Assembly (NCBI GenBank): GCA_021029095.1
Contig: JAJOHG010000002.1
Location: forward strand, 1,116,001-1,180,000
Origin: Phellopilus nigrolimitatus
Lineage: Eukaryota > Basidiomycota > Agaricomycetes > Hymenochaetales > Hymenochaetaceae
Length of the DNA: 64,000 bases
Reading direction: 5' to 3'
Shown: one piece after another, positions 21,464-33,906 of the stretch
Layout of the letters: each line of letters starts with the position of its first letter
Numbering within the stretch: position 1 is the first letter of the stretch
Program-made: the position numbers and the translations under genes
The notes under the pieces: generated by a model
Database searches by the model: none
Told to the model about the DNA's origin: nothing
Seen by the model: only the letters and a program-made list of their open reading frames with translations

Positions 21464-24111
21464 TCAATCGTCATTGGCCCTCCGTGCAGGTAACTCAAAG
21501 GAACCGAGACGGTCACTATAAGCCTTCCACGGGGCATCTGTCTCTTCAGCCTGCAGTGTAAGCCGCTTGTACTTACGATTCCGTCTAGCAGTCCACCATC
21601 GTCTACGAACAAGTAAGATCAACAGTAACACGCGAAGAAAAGGGCTGAACACATACAGAAAGAAGACGGCTGCCACGATCACTGCGACCAGAGCGATCAC
21701 ACCTAAGATGATCGCGACTTTATGCGCTTTGAAGAAGTCCTCCACCCTGCTGAGCCCTTGTGGATCCGGGTCCACGAACGCGTACTTCCGGCCCACGATG
21801 TCCGTGCTGCTCGGTGGGCTCTGCGGGTCGAAGCAGTACCGCATAAAGCACGTAGTACAGAAGGCCGAGCGCGGTACGGTGGGCGATATCTTGTAGCGAG
21901 CGCGGTCGATCGCTGCGCATTGGAGACATCCTCCGAAGCTCGTATCTGGGTCGATCGACTTGGGCGTGAAACCGAGAATGGTGCTATTATGCGCCTGATT
22001 GAGGAAGACGGTGGAAAACTTCCCCGAGTATTGGATTTGGAATGTGCCAGTGCTATTCAAAGTATAATGCAAAAAAAAAATCAATTCCTGCCTCGCGTGA
22101 TAGACGTCAGAACTAGCGTACTTTGTGACAGGATCGTCACCGTTTATTGGGGGCGTGTTAGGAAGATAGATTAACAGAGGATACTCTGGGGGTGTCTGCG
22201 TCGGATCGCAGCCAAAGAAAGTCGGCCTTTGGTTTACTCCTGACGATAGGAATTCGGCAGTGGATGGGGGGATGGGGGGAAACGACTGATGCGACGTATT
22301 CAAGATGTTCGACATTCGCTGCGAACTGAATATCAGGGATGACCCACTACAGGACAGATGCATTAGCATAATCTTCAAAATGAACGAAAAGTAGACTGAC
22401 TTCGGCCAGCCAAAAGTTGGATCATCTGCACTAGCGTCTACGGCGACTATAACATCCAGTGCGCGCGACTTCACGAAAAGCGCACCAAGCGGTATGTCCT
22501 CTTCATTAGATGAGCCGTCGATCAGTTCTAGCCACTTTGAGTTGGAATCCTCGAAAGTATCAGGCTTCAAAGACTGAAAGGGCTGAAATAATCCGCCCGA
22601 AAAATGGGCGTGAGCAAATTGCAGACAAAACCATAAAGAGAGCTAACATTCGGCCAATTTGCAACATCGTTTGCACGAGTGCGTACTTCCGTCAGCTGTC
22701 TGCTGAGAACATATAGCAAGGAGGAAGCGTCATTGGAACTAAAGCCTTGGAGTTTATTGTGAACGAAATCTAGAACTTGCTGAACAACGCAGCTGTAAGC
22801 AAACGGATTTCACTTCATGTCAAGGAAGGAAAGCCATACATTGAACAGACTAGCGCTCGTCCCCATCATAAATCCGGCTTCATCAAATCCAGTCACACAA
22901 CCTGTTGAATTCGGCGGTGTTCCATTGTTGAAATTCGTCCCAATGTATGTTATATTGACCATGGCTGATAAATTTGGATCCCATGAGCCGAATTCAGCAG
23001 GAGTGATCTAACAGGTATAGATTTAGATCATCGCTTGGCGCAGCAAGTTGTTACAGCTGTGCTTGCCTCATATACAATTGGCTCTGGCGATAGAATGGTT
23101 GTAAGATTCGAGCCCACAGGTCTTGAATTAGCGACAATGAGAGGGAAAGGCGTCAAATGCTGTTGGAACGAAGGTAATTCGGGGATGCGAGACCACAATT
23201 GACCGGCTCCATGCGCAGAGTCATTCGTGAAGAAATTATTTCTACTAGTCCCGTTGAGAAAATGATACGAGATCATGCGTGCCCACGGGTCTGTCAGGCT
23301 CGTATCACTATTCATATTATAAGAGACGTTACTGAATAATGCGAATATATGGCGGCAACTCACATCCCCTTGTCTGCTTTGGCCACGACACTCCACAGGA
23401 GACTTCCGAAAAAATACTGGTTATCTTCGTCGAAAAGATTGTCTCCGTCCGGTGTTGCGAGGTTCAAGTCCAGAATCCATCCCGACAAATTGCCTCCATT
23501 TCCGAATATCATGTCCGGGATTTTGGGCCAGTCGTTGAAAAACAGGGAACCTACTAGCCAGCTTCCGCCTTCGAAATTTGTTTAGGTAGAGTTGCATAAA
23601 CTCAGCAATAAGACAGTTGAATGGTATCTCCAAATCTCCACGGCTTACCAGAGAGACCCGAAAGGTAGGACGTAACCTGCAGCAGTCCGCCTGTCCCAGC
23701 ACTAACGGCAGATTCGTTCCGCGCATCGAGGCCCGAGAGGACACCAGCACCATATTGCGCTGCTCGATATCCACCGCCACTGACTGCAATGCCAACTTTA
23801 GAGAAGTTTACAGCGTTGAAAACACTCAGGTTGTATCCGAGCGCGGAGTCGGAGCCGTTGCCTAGCCACTGTTTCCACGCATCTGCAATGACTGTCGCCT
23901 CCCGCGTGGCGATATATTCTGCTTCCAGCGGGTTTAAAGACTGCGTCTCCGGGGTGAAGACGCGTACGAGTGGCGTAGACGTTGTGTTGAGGCACGAGAC
24001 ATTGACTTGAGGCGCGTACTCGACAGGACTGCCTAGATCTAATGCAGCTGCGGCACTCGCCAAAGCTAGGACGAATAGCAGCCTCATTCGACAACTCAAC
24101 AGAGAGCGCAT
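21464..24111 (-). CDS. Lysophospholipase / phospholipase B, membrane-anchored
   Basis: Signal peptide MRLLFVLALASAAAALDLGSP, then the cPLA2-type catalytic domain of fungal phospholipase B. Visible motifs: GIAVSGGGYRAAQYGAG (Arg of the active site), GLLQVTSYLSGLSGGSWLVG (nucleophile Ser in GxSGGS, formed across the intron near 23640-23583), and LIDGSSNEEDIPLGALFVKS followed by LDVIVAVDASADD (catalytic Asp region). Many N-glycosylation sequons suggest a secreted or surface enzyme. Unlike GPI-anchored yeast Plb enzymes, it ends with a strong transmembrane helix (VAIILGVIALVAVIVAAVFF) and a basic cytosolic tail. It hydrolyses acyl chains from phospholipids and lysophospholipids. The in-frame ATGs at 24111 and 24087 are both possible; the second begins directly with the hydrophobic signal. 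Confidence 0.9.
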
Positions 24112-24667
24112 TTGAGAAAGTATGGCACGGAATCAAGGGTTCATGGAGGAAAAGACAAAGATACAGAGACTCTTATTGTGACTACCGCCCGAACAGATGA
24201 GTTGTCAGTGTGCGGCGCGCCATCAGCACATCGGTCTTTCCGGGTCAATTACACGTGCCTACACAGCCAGACCTAGGACGTGATAATATTGGAAGTGACT
24301 GCGTTGTGATTGCACTGCAAGCATTGAGAACAAGCCTGGCAAGAGCGGAATGGATCGACAGAGCCCGGGTGGCGCACACAGCCTGAGGTCGGGCTATTCG
24401 GAGGTCTATGCCGTGTGCCCAGAGGGCCGGAGTCTACATAACCGTGCTTCAACGATTTCATGAAATTATGAGGCCCATCGTATTATACTAACACACAATG
24501 GATCCACGAAAATACGAGGAACATATAAACACAGTATTCATACACTATAGATAATTAATACAATAACAAATAAAGAAACAGCTTGCTAAGCAATACATAA
24601 ATCCAGTCGTGATCCACAAATACACGCAATACATAAGGGATAGCTACTGCAATCTTGTGCACGATAA
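24112..24667. other. Intergenic: phospholipase B promoter and GH16 3' flank
   Basis: Both neighbours are on the minus strand. The left part is mixed sequence upstream of phospholipase B; the right part (24480-24610) is strongly AT-rich and fits the 3' UTR of the GH16 gene. No gene or RNA recognised. Confidence 0.55.
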
Positions 24668-25941
24668 TCAAGACGTGTACACGCGAACGGCATTCACTGC
24701 CCAATATGCGTCTTCAAACGCGCTGGGATTGTTGTTGACAACTAAGACACAAATAATCATCAACTTGTTCAATAAAAGGGGAGCAAGAAAGCTTACAATC
24801 ATCGCATGAGCCACTACAGCCTTGAGATGCAAATGTACCCCCTGCCCAGTCGCCCTAAACGAATCAATTTTTTTAGCATCTGCTGGCCGCAATTTCAGCG
24901 AGCGCGGGACATACGCAAAGAGTGAGATCGAAAACAATATTATGCGCGTCAAAATGCTGTGCCCAGTTGCAACTGTCCGTGGGGAACCGCGCTTCCGGCT
25001 CGCCCCAGCTGAAACTCGGGTTAATCGTCTTCGCGCCGGACTTGACTTCGGCTGGGACGCTCGGATCGTTTCTCGCCCAAAAGTAGACATACACGCCATC
25101 TTCGTTGGTGCGCTTCATGACGAACCAGCCACCTTGGACCTTGTTGAGTGCCGCACCATAACTGTTAGCTTTCTTGAACGTGGTCCCGCATCCGGTGTTG
25201 CTGCCTGACGACGAGTCGCAGTCAAAGAACGACATTGTCCTGGACAGCAATACAATTTTAACCTTGATAAAAATTCCAGTAGAAAGACTGACCCTGTCTG
25301 CTGACCGGACTGTGGCATGGTGCATCCAGAGGTCGTGTGCAGCGTGGCCTTGTTCGTGGTGCCTGTGTTCGCACCCTAATGTCCTGCGTCAGAAGGGACA
25401 GGCCGCTGAAGTCTAACATGGGTTTGACTTGCCTCCAAGATGTCTATCTCACCGCCCTGCGGCCACGGCCCTGCGGCTGTCACTGTCCAGAAGGCAGGCC
25501 ACGTCCCGCAACCCTCTGGCATGTGCGCGACGTCGAGCACGACTACTGAATCCGTGTACTTGTTCTTACTTGTGATTCTTACGGAGTTACGCCCCCTTGC
25601 GCTTGCGGCCACCTGCGAGGACGAGTCTGCCTTCATGACAAACGTATCGTCCGAGGCTGATGTGCATACAACGACCATAATTGAGTGACCATAGCAAATT
25701 AAACACGGGAAAGAACAAACGGTTACATACCATAAGTAAGGTTCTTCTGTAAGGCCGTGGCCTGGCTAACGTAATTTACCCTGCCATGTGTCGGGTCGTT
25801 CATTGTTTCCCAGTTCCATCCAGACAGGAAGCTCTTTCCGACGAAGTTATCTTGCAGATTAAACTGACAGAAGCCGGCAGGCACAAAGAGGAGAATTTGG
25901 AGGACGACAGCAAGGACGGTACGAGTAGTAAGTGCAATCAT
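24668..25941 (-). CDS. Secreted GH16 beta-1,3(4)-glucanase (laminarinase-like)
   Basis: Signal peptide MIALTTRTVLAVVLQILLFVPAGFC, then FNLQDNFVGKSFLSGWNWET, the usual start of fungal GH16 laminarinases. The catalytic signature ExDxxE appears as GGEIDILEAS (nucleophile and acid/base glutamates both present), preceded by CGTWPAFWTVTAAGPWPQ. Later blocks TMSFFDCDSSSG..GCGTTF, GGWFVMKRTNEDGVYVYFWAR and FPTDSCNWAQHFDAHNIVFDLTLCGDWAG also follow the family. Cleaves mixed-linkage or beta-1,3-glucans in cell walls. Length about 310 residues over several short introns. The protein ends AVNAVRVYTS at TGA 24668. I chose the ATG at 25941 because it starts with the signal peptide; 25971 is in frame and would add ten residues. 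Confidence 0.92.
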
Positions 25942-26778
25942 GTCGCATACAATTGCTGGTCGAGCTAGCAATATTGCCTTGGCTTTCGAGGTTTATAAAT
26001 GGAGATCTCAAGCTGAGTGCAAAGTGACCACTTTACGGAGCTCCAGCTATAAAGGAAAGACGACGAAAAAAAGTTCATTATTGGATCATCATCCCGTGGT
26101 TTGGGCAAAGGACAAGAGCGAAGGTCAGGAGTTCCAGTAGACGATGCATTTTTCAAACGAGAGCAAAGACAATGTGCAGAGTCGAGCAGAGTCGAGCGGG
26201 CAATTAATGACGCGCACCCAAGAGATAATTGGCACAAAGGGATACGTAGTGCTTCCAAAGCAAAGTTATTGTGGCGACCATACAGAAATTTGAAGAACAA
26301 GACCCCAGCGCAGTGGCGAGAGCAGAGAATAATAACATAAGTCATGCGGTAGAAAGCCGCGCGCTCGTCAAGGTGTTGAATGTTTGCAGCGGAGGTGATC
26401 TTGTGGCTCTTCATGTCGAAGCCAACCGACGCGGCACTGGAACGTAAAGTCCGGAGCTTGCGGCATCTTCCATTTCGAAGTTCGACCGTGCAATGTAAAT
26501 TCGGAACTTGCCGCGCCCTCACGCAGCGCAAAGTAGTCCTAGCGAGAGAACTAGAGCTTCGTTATTTGCAGCGATTGCAAATCAGCAGACGCAAACTTAT
26601 TAAAATCCCTTGCGAATATCACCCTCATTTCCCACAATCGGAATGAAGAGAAAAGCGAGGACTACTCTGTTTCAATAATACAATTAGTCGTGAAATAGTT
26701 CATGAGAAGCTAGTGAACAACAAGAACTTGGTCTGCAGAGATACATGGCTCGCGTCGTGCGAATCCTCATTTCGTCCG
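25942..26778. other. Intergenic: GH16 promoter and RAD23 3' flank
   Basis: An 840-base stretch with no supported gene. It contains a small tandem repeat, CAGAGTCGAG twice at 26177-26196, and near 26450-26520 two imperfect copies of a CGGAGCTTGCGGC-like word. The 188-residue minus-strand frame at 25965-26531 has no domain and lies in the promoter of the GH16 gene. Confidence 0.55.
26177..26196. repeat. CAGAGTCGAG tandem duplication
   Basis: Two exact adjacent copies of a 10-base unit upstream of the GH16 gene. This could be a duplicated regulatory site or simple slippage. Confidence 0.5.
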
Positions 26779-28291
26779 CTACTCCTCGAACCCATTCTCA
26801 AACAAGTAATTTGCGGCCATCTCTTCATTTTTGTCGCAAGCAAAGTACGCCTCGATAACAACTTGACGTGGGAAGCCGAGGCCTTCGAGCTAAAAAAAAA
26901 AAGCAATCAGATACGATTATCTTGACCGAAAGATCTAACATGCCCTCTCAATAGCAGCCCGCTCCTCTGGCGTGACTTGTACGATCTGTCCACCAGGTGG
27001 CACACCACCTTCACCACTCTCCCCCTCACCATCGTCGAAACCGCCCTCGCCACCCATCGTCCTTAAGAGATGCAACAATGCATCGGGATTCTGTTCAAGG
27101 TGCTGAGCAAGATCCGGGTTCTGCTGGGCAATCTGCTGTATCATTGGTTGCAGGAGCGCAGGGTTTTGCATCACCAGATTGCGAAGCGCGCCAACTTGGG
27201 GGCTGTTTCCCAAACCCTCTAGATCGGCACCAGCTCCAAGCCCACCAGCACCAGCACCAGCACCAGCACCTACAGGAAGACCTCCACCACCATGCTGCTG
27301 CTGCTGTTGCTGAGCGAGCTGGAAGGTACATTAGCGAGAAGCTTCATAATGATTGAGAGAAAATACGAACCTGGAATAGATTTGAAGGCGCAGCTGTTTG
27401 AGCAGCAGGCTGAGCAGGCGCGGCAGCAGGAGGCTGAGCGGGTTGCAAAGACGGTACTCCCCCAGCAGCAGCACCGGCATTAGATGATTCCGCTTCCAGA
27501 TTTGCAGGAATGCCCTTGAATTAAGATATATATGTATAAATAAGCCTGAGATCCTAGCTCTCAAACACTCACGTTCATGAGGTATTCCACCGCTCGATCT
27601 GGGTTATTGTAGCTAGCTTTCAATGCCCTCACCACCTGCGCGCGCTCGAAGCCCATCTCGACCATGTTCTGAATCGTTGATTGGAGTGCGTCACCAGTCA
27701 AGAACGAGCCCAGGTCGCCAAACCCACGTTCCTGGGTGCTCGCAGCGGCAGGCGCAGGAGTATGAGTTGAAGGGATTGGCGCGGATGCTTCAGTGATAGG
27801 TGCGGGAACTGCTGGGGCTGCAGCAGCAGGTGCGGGCGTCGGCTCTGGAGCCTTCGCCGCCGCTGTCGACGATGTGGCGGCTGAGGGAGCGGCCTTGGGC
27901 TGAAGTGTAATCAGAAGAATGCCAAATGAGCTCAGATCAAAGAAACAGACCTTTGATACCATAAGGACAATGAAGTCACTGTCTTTAATGTTGTAAGTTT
28001 TGAGCTGGTTCGTGTCAGAAAGTATTTTGCCTATATATGCGTAAGATGGGAAGTCCTAGTAGCGATCCATAAAGCGCACCCGAGTAAATAAGCTTCTGTT
28101 GCTCGACAGGATGCGAGTGCTCGCTGGAAATTTTCGACTTGAGATCGGAGACCGTGGCCTCCTCCTCGACATCGATCTAACGAAAGGACGGTGTGAGAAC
28201 GGGACCTCTGTTTAGCAAGACTGTTAATTAAGACCGTTGACAGACGGACCTTGAAGACCTTCTGCTGAAGGGTCTTGATAGTTACGAGCAT
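26779..28291 (-). CDS. RAD23: UV excision repair / proteasome shuttle protein Rad23
   Basis: All Rad23 domains are present in order. An N-terminal ubiquitin-like domain starts [15 protein letters not shown] and continues [35 protein letters not shown]. After a Pro/Ala linker comes the first UBA domain ([20 protein letters not shown]...[12 protein letters not shown]). The XPC-binding (STI1-like) domain follows ([37 protein letters not shown]). The last exon encodes the second UBA ([20 protein letters not shown]...[10 protein letters not shown]). About 385 residues, the usual length. Rad23 carries ubiquitylated proteins to the proteasome and stabilises the Rad4/XPC damage sensor. It is divergent from the LRR gene with only 113 bases between start codons. 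Confidence 0.96.
27244..27270 (-). repeat. CACCAG hexamer repeat (Gly-Ala run in Rad23)
   Basis: Tandem CACCAG units read on the minus strand as alternating Gly and Ala codons in the linker before the XPC-binding domain. Frame-neutral microsatellite. Confidence 0.85.
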
Positions 28292-28404
28292 CTCTGTCTA
28301 GTCTCCGAGTTTTGAAGGTGATTGCGGGAAGAGAGATACGGGAGAGAAGAAAGGAGAGAGAGGGCTTGAAAGCGGTGGCGAAAGGTGACGCGTAGCAGAC
28401 GGTT
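28292..28404. promoter_or_regulatory. Short bidirectional promoter RAD23 / LRR gene
   Basis: Only 113 bases separate the two start codons. The sequence is purine-rich on the plus strand (GGGAGAGAAGAAAGGAGAGAGAG type) and holds one ACGCGT (28388-28393), an MCB-type word, next to the LRR start. The 5' UTRs and core promoters must be very compact or overlap. Confidence 0.55.
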
Positions 28405-30714
28405 ATGGACATGGCCTCGTCTGGTGTGGCGCGGGAAGTGCCGCATACGCCTAACAACACACACGCCGGCATCCTCAGCGACTGTGCGCTGCTCGCCGTA
28501 CGCGACGAGCTCGACATGGCGCACGAACCCGGCGACGACTACATCCGGCGCACTGCGTCTTTTATCCGCAACAACGAAATTCGACTCGCGCACGCCGTCG
28601 GCAGGCGACGTAAGGCTCATAGTGTCCCCAACACTTCCGTATTCAATCCTCTCGGATGGGTTGGCCTTGCGGACGGAAACACGCCACAGCCTCCCGTCGT
28701 TTTGTCGCTCGATACACACCGTCTGTTCTATCTGTTTATGCGACTCGAGGCTCTCAGCATCGATGTTGGCACTCTCGACGTCCAAGTCGATGACTTGTCT
28801 CGTCCGCTCAGCTATATACCACTTGACCTAAAGAGCGACAAGTCCGACACCCTGTCTATTGCCGAATCCTTTCGCTCGTCTCTCTCTGTTGTATCTCGAA
28901 TTTCTCTGGGCGGTAGCTGGTGGGGGAAGCCAGAGCCCCCCAGTGTCGAGACTGAGCTCAAGTATATCTATAGCTCATTCACCAAGCTGCCTGCGCTGTC
29001 TTTATGTGCACCAGGACCGAAGATGATCGTCGAGCTCGCTCAGGATCCTCCGCTTGACAGCGCGATCCCACTAGACTCATTCAAGAATCTACAGAGTCTC
29101 GAATGCCTCGACATCGATCCACGTGCGTTGCTGGGGTGGGACAAGCTCGCAGAGTCTCTCAGGAGCCTCACGATAAAGAGGAGCGGTCTAGACGACCCTA
29201 CTTATATCTTCGTGGATGCCGTTTTGGATGATACACTGAGACGAGAAGGCGATGCAACGAGGTCACGAATACGAAAGCTGGGACATCGTGCGTCGCGCGG
29301 GTTTCATAGCTCTAACCTGCCTGAGACGGTGCGAGAGGAGCCTGAAGACTCTGATGGCCCCGACGATTTGCCATCATCCTCGCCATTAGTTGCTCGGTTG
29401 TCCCCTCTTAAATGGGCATTCTTGAAGCATCTGTCCTTGGCCGACAACGCTCTCACTACCTTACCCACTTCCATGTTTTCTGCTCTAAGCTCTCTTACAC
29501 ATCTCGATCTATCCTCCAATCTCCTCGTATCCATCCCATACCTTTCCGCACTTTACAACCTCGTCTCTCTAAACCTTTCCGACAACATGATCGATTCTGT
29601 GTTGGGCATCTACACCAAGCTTGGCCAAGTGCTCGTGCTCAATCTTTCGCGAAATCGATTAGATTCTCTCTGTGGGCTTGAGCGGCTCATGGCCCTGGAA
29701 CGCGTCGATATACGGCATAATCGCCTTGATGAGAGCGCTGAAGTTGGTCGTCTGGCCGTGCTCCCGAACATCACAGAGGTATGGATCGGAGGCAATCCCT
29801 TTGTAGAGGTGGAGGAAACCTATCGGGTCCGATGCTTCGATTACTTTTCGAAGGAAGGGAAGACAATCGCGTTGGATGGATCGCTTCCCGGCTTCTACGA
29901 GCGGAGGAGTCTCACCACCTTACCTCCTGAGCAGATGTATGCGTCACGGATGCCGGCTGCGGTGTATACGCCGCCAACTCTTCCGATCGACGCTATCCAG
30001 CCCACCGCGGCGGCCGCCAGAGGCCGCAGCCCATTGCTTTCATCCCCGTCTTCGTCCACTGTCCCGTCGCCGAGCTTGACGGCCGTCGTGGCGAAGGCGA
30101 AGAAGCGGCGGAACAAGCGCATCGTCGCGCTGGACCACGGCGACAGTGACCACAGAAGCAGCGATGACGGTGGACACAGCGCCCCGCATACCCGCGCGGG
30201 CACGGGAATGCAGGAGGAGGCTCGGTCAAGGTCGCCTCCCGAACTGGCTGCAGGGAAGAAGGCTGCACCCATCGAACGACCAGCAGACCTCGTGATCTCT
30301 GGCCTGTCTTCATCACCTCCGAAGGAGAAGTCCACGCGTCAGTCGCGGCATAGCCGGTACCATACCGAATGCATTGTGCCCCCATCCTCCTCTCCTTTGT
30401 CCGAGGGATTGCCTTCGTCCCTGCCTCACGTCGATGGTGGAGGCAGCCTGGGTCGGAAGGGGGGCACGCTCGCGTCCGCCAAGCGACGGAACCGCGTTTC
30501 CGCGTCAGTGTATGAGCCACCTCCGCCGGGTGCTCGGGACGCGCTCGGCGGTGACGTGGGTGCGCTGGACGGCACGGACGCGAGCGTGAGGCAGATGAAG
30601 GACGGGGACGCGTTTCGCGCGAAGATCGAGGCGCTCCGGACCGAAATGGGTGACAACTGGCTGCAGGTTCTGAGCCAGAGCCAGTTCAGGTCGGACTCTC
30701 CGTCGAAGCATTAG
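28405..30714 (+). CDS. Leucine-rich repeat protein (SDS22-like repeats), intronless
   Basis: A single uninterrupted frame of 769 residues, unusual among its intron-rich neighbours. Residues about 335-480 hold tandem leucine-rich repeats of the SDS22 type: LKHLSLADNALTTLP, LTHLDLSSNLLVSIP, LVSLNLSDNMIDSV, VLVLNLSRNRLDSLCG, LERVDIRHNRLDES, ending with a cap WIGGNPFVEVEETYRVRCFDYF. The last 270 residues are disordered, Ser/Pro-rich and basic (KAKKRRNKRIVALDHG). LRRs of this kind are protein-binding surfaces, often in scaffold or phosphatase-regulatory proteins. Related fungal proteins are usually annotated only as LRR-containing, so I give no specific function. The start at 28405 is the first ATG; a second ATG two codons on is equally possible. 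Confidence 0.88.
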   Translation: MDMASSGVAREVPHTPNNTHAGILSDCALLAVRDELDMAHEPGDDYIRRTASFIRNNEIRLAHAVGRRRKAHSVPNTSVFNPLGWVGLADGNTPQPPVVLSLDTHRLFYLFMRLEALSIDVGTLDVQVDDLSRPLSYIPLDLKSDKSDTLSIAESFRSSLSVVSRISLGGSWWGKPEPPSVETELKYIYSSFTKLPALSLCAPGPKMIVELAQDPPLDSAIPLDSFKNLQSLECLDIDPRALLGWDKLAESLRSLTIKRSGLDDPTYIFVDAVLDDTLRREGDATRSRIRKLGHRASRGFHSSNLPETVREEPEDSDGPDDLPSSSPLVARLSPLKWAFLKHLSLADNALTTLPTSMFSALSSLTHLDLSSNLLVSIPYLSALYNLVSLNLSDNMIDSVLGIYTKLGQVLVLNLSRNRLDSLCGLERLMALERVDIRHNRLDESAEVGRLAVLPNITEVWIGGNPFVEVEETYRVRCFDYFSKEGKTIALDGSLPGFYERRSLTTLPPEQMYASRMPAAVYTPPTLPIDAIQPTAAAARGRSPLLSSPSSSTVPSPSLTAVVAKAKKRRNKRIVALDHGDSDHRSSDDGGHSAPHTRAGTGMQEEARSRSPPELAAGKKAAPIERPADLVISGLSSSPPKEKSTRQSRHSRYHTECIVPPSSSPLSEGLPSSLPHVDGGGSLGRKGGTLASAKRRNRVSASVYEPPPPGARDALGGDVGALDGTDASVRQMKDGDAFRAKIEALRTEMGDNWLQVLSQSQFRSDSPSKH

Positions 30715-31313
30715 CAACGTCGTTGCGCTTGGACGAGGTTGGCTTGGCTATTCAGAGTTGGGCATAGATGTTCATTTGTTTTCCACTTAGGACTTCTGTT
30801 GATAATTGTTTTCTTTCTCACCTCTGCCTTGTATTATTTTGCATGCTTTCTGGATTTGGATGCCCTTATGTTCTTTTTGTCTATACCCTACCTGATGCCC
30901 CATTAATGCACAATTGTAAAACATTGCACGAGAAAGGCATGTCAAGTAAAGTCCATTCCGAAAGAAGCGACCTCGAGTCAAAATACACAATACCCTCCAT
31001 TACTTAGGTATATAAGACGAAAGACGAAAGAGAAATAAACAGGAGATGAGACACGGATAGAGACGTGGCCTGAGAATTCGAAAAATTCCGAGCAGAGGTA
31101 AAATAGAGGGTGGAGGGTAAAGGAAGAGACGCTAGAGGAATCGAAGAATCTGAAAACGAAAGCCGGGCGTCGAAAACGGCATGATTGAACCAGATATATA
31201 CGAGTGTGAATTAATTAAAACTATGAAATTGCAATTGCAATGTACAAGCACATACACATAACGGGAAGAAGTCGTGACGGTATCCAATCCTAATCAAGGC
31301 ATTTGCGGTCTAC
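30715..31313. other. Convergent intergenic region
   Basis: Tail-to-tail between the LRR gene (+) and arf6 (-). The left half is T-rich (30780-30860) and the right half A-rich with purine runs (31015-31160), as expected for facing 3' UTRs. No gene supported. Confidence 0.6.
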
Positions 31314-32140
<827 letters not shown>

Positions 32141-32462
32141 AGCGAGATTGGGTATAAGAAAGTAAAGAGCGGCAGGTGGAGGAATGCGCTGACTGGCAGG
32201 CAGAAGGCGACGAACGACAGCTGGACTGTTGTGGAAGTGGACGTTGAGGAGAAAGGCTCGACTTGGTCGCGTAACTATAACCGACGCGGATCCAAAAGAA
32301 GTAGTCAATAATGTGACAATCTACTGTTTTTATTAGTAAGAAATAAGTCACACCGTAACGCTGTTAGAAATGGCACAAGGTCCACGCCATCGGACGCGCT
32401 CTGAAATTCGTGTCGAAACCTTGAAAGTCCGGTTCGTAACTCTCCCGCTCACCCTCGCCTCC
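32141..32462. promoter_or_regulatory. Divergent promoter region, arf6 / cysteine synthase
   Basis: About 320 bases between head-to-head genes. An in-frame ATG at 32370 could extend the cysteine synthase by 31 residues. No other feature seen. Confidence 0.45.
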
Positions 32463-33799
32463 ATGCTGTCCCTCTTACGCAGACAAGCTTCTGCTAGGCT
32501 TTTCTCTTCAAAAGCAGTCAATGGTTTCACAGAGGCCATCGGCAACACTCCCTTGGTACGTCACAGCGAAGGTCACTCGGGAACGAATTGTTAATTCATT
32601 TTATACAGATTTACCTCAAAGGTCTTTCAGAACGGACAGGATGCCGAGTACTGGGCAAGGCAGAATTCCAGAATCCTGGAGGTAGTGTCAAGGACAGAGC
32701 AGCTCTGGGAGTTATTGCTGATGCAGAACGCAATGGTCGGTGAGTGGTTCCCTACTGTTACCTATTTAAAAGCTCCTGAACGTCTGCGAAGGATCAAGTC
32801 GGGAGGAACTATTGTAGAAGGAACAGCAGGAAATACGGGTATTGGCCTTGCGCATGTATGCAGAGCAAAAGGTTACAAGTGCGTGATCTTCATGCCCAAT
32901 ACGCAGGTAATTAGATTAACTTCATTATTCGTCTTGCCTTCCGGGCTCACGTAATAATACTTCAGAGTCAAGAGAAGATTGACCTTCTCCGTATGCTCGG
33001 TGCTGAGGTCTACCCTGTCCCAGCCGTCGCGTATGACAACCCGCAGAATTACAATCACCAGGCTCGCGACTACGCCAAAGCTCTGGACAACGCTGTCTGG
33101 ACCGACCAGTTTGATAACACTGCGAATGCAAGCGCGCACTACGAAACTACTGGACCGGAAATCTGGGAGCAGACGGGACGCAATGTGGACGGCTTTATTT
33201 GTGCTACGGGAACCGGTGGTACTCTAGCCGGAGCTGGGAGGTTTCTAAAGGAGAAGAGCGCCGGGCGGACGCAGATTTGGCTAGCAGATCCTCCTGGGAG
33301 CGTGTTACACAGTTATATCAGCAGTGGGGGAAAGCTCAATGAACGAAGCGGCAGCTCGATAACCGAGGGTAGGAGCGTGCACTAGTTTAATCTTCAAGAC
33401 TAGCTGACCTTGAAAAGGCATTGGTCAGGGGCGTATTACGGATAACCTCGGGACCTTTGTTAAAAATGTCGATGGCTCCCTGCATATCGCGGACGAGAAG
33501 TCCCTCTCGATGGTGTACGAGATGCTTGACACCGAGGGCCTGTATATTGGTGCTAGCTCAGCTTTGAACGTTGTTGCTGCCTATGAGATGGCGCAAAGGC
33601 TTGGTCCAGGTAAGTTTTAACTCGGCTGTCCTTTTCACATCCGTTCAAAAGGTTTGTTGTAGGGAAAACTATCGTGACGATTTTATGCGATGGCGCATAT
33701 CGCTACCAGAGCAGACTATTCTCAAAGGAGTGGCTGAAATCGAAGGGTCTCGAAGACGCTATCCCCGACCATCTCAAGAAATACGCTGTTTTGGATTAG
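32463..33799 (+). CDS. Cysteine synthase (PLP-dependent, probably mitochondrial, Mcy1-like)
   Basis: Fold-type II PLP enzyme of the O-acetylserine sulfhydrylase/cystathionine synthase family. The PLP lysine motif [13 protein letters not shown], the substrate loop [12 protein letters not shown], and the phosphate-binding GTGGTLAG are present. The C-terminal part [17 protein letters not shown] and [20 protein letters not shown] follows the family. Length about 380 residues over several short introns, ending AVLD at TAG 33797. The start [17 protein letters not shown] is Arg/Ser-rich without acids and looks like a mitochondrial presequence, so I prefer 32463 to the in-frame ATG at 32370. Makes cysteine from O-acetylserine (or a related ester) and sulfide, although members of this group differ in substrate. 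Confidence 0.9.
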
Positions 33800-33906
33800 A
33801 GATCAAAAAATGACTTTTCTTGCCCAAGACCTAATTTTATTGAAAAGATGGGAATCAATTATTCCCACGTGGCATCTGACAATATTTGACTCATCAGGTA
33901 ATTTAA

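Noticed and set aside
24668..25971. Secreted-enzyme cluster (protease, phospholipase, GH16) as one functional system
   Set aside because: The genes are separated by housekeeping genes or have unrelated substrates, and secreted hydrolases are frequent in such genomes; chance proximity is enough.
25965..26531. 188-residue minus-strand open frame
   Set aside because: Lies in the promoter of the GH16 gene. Cys/Arg/Ser-rich composition with no recognisable fold or signal.
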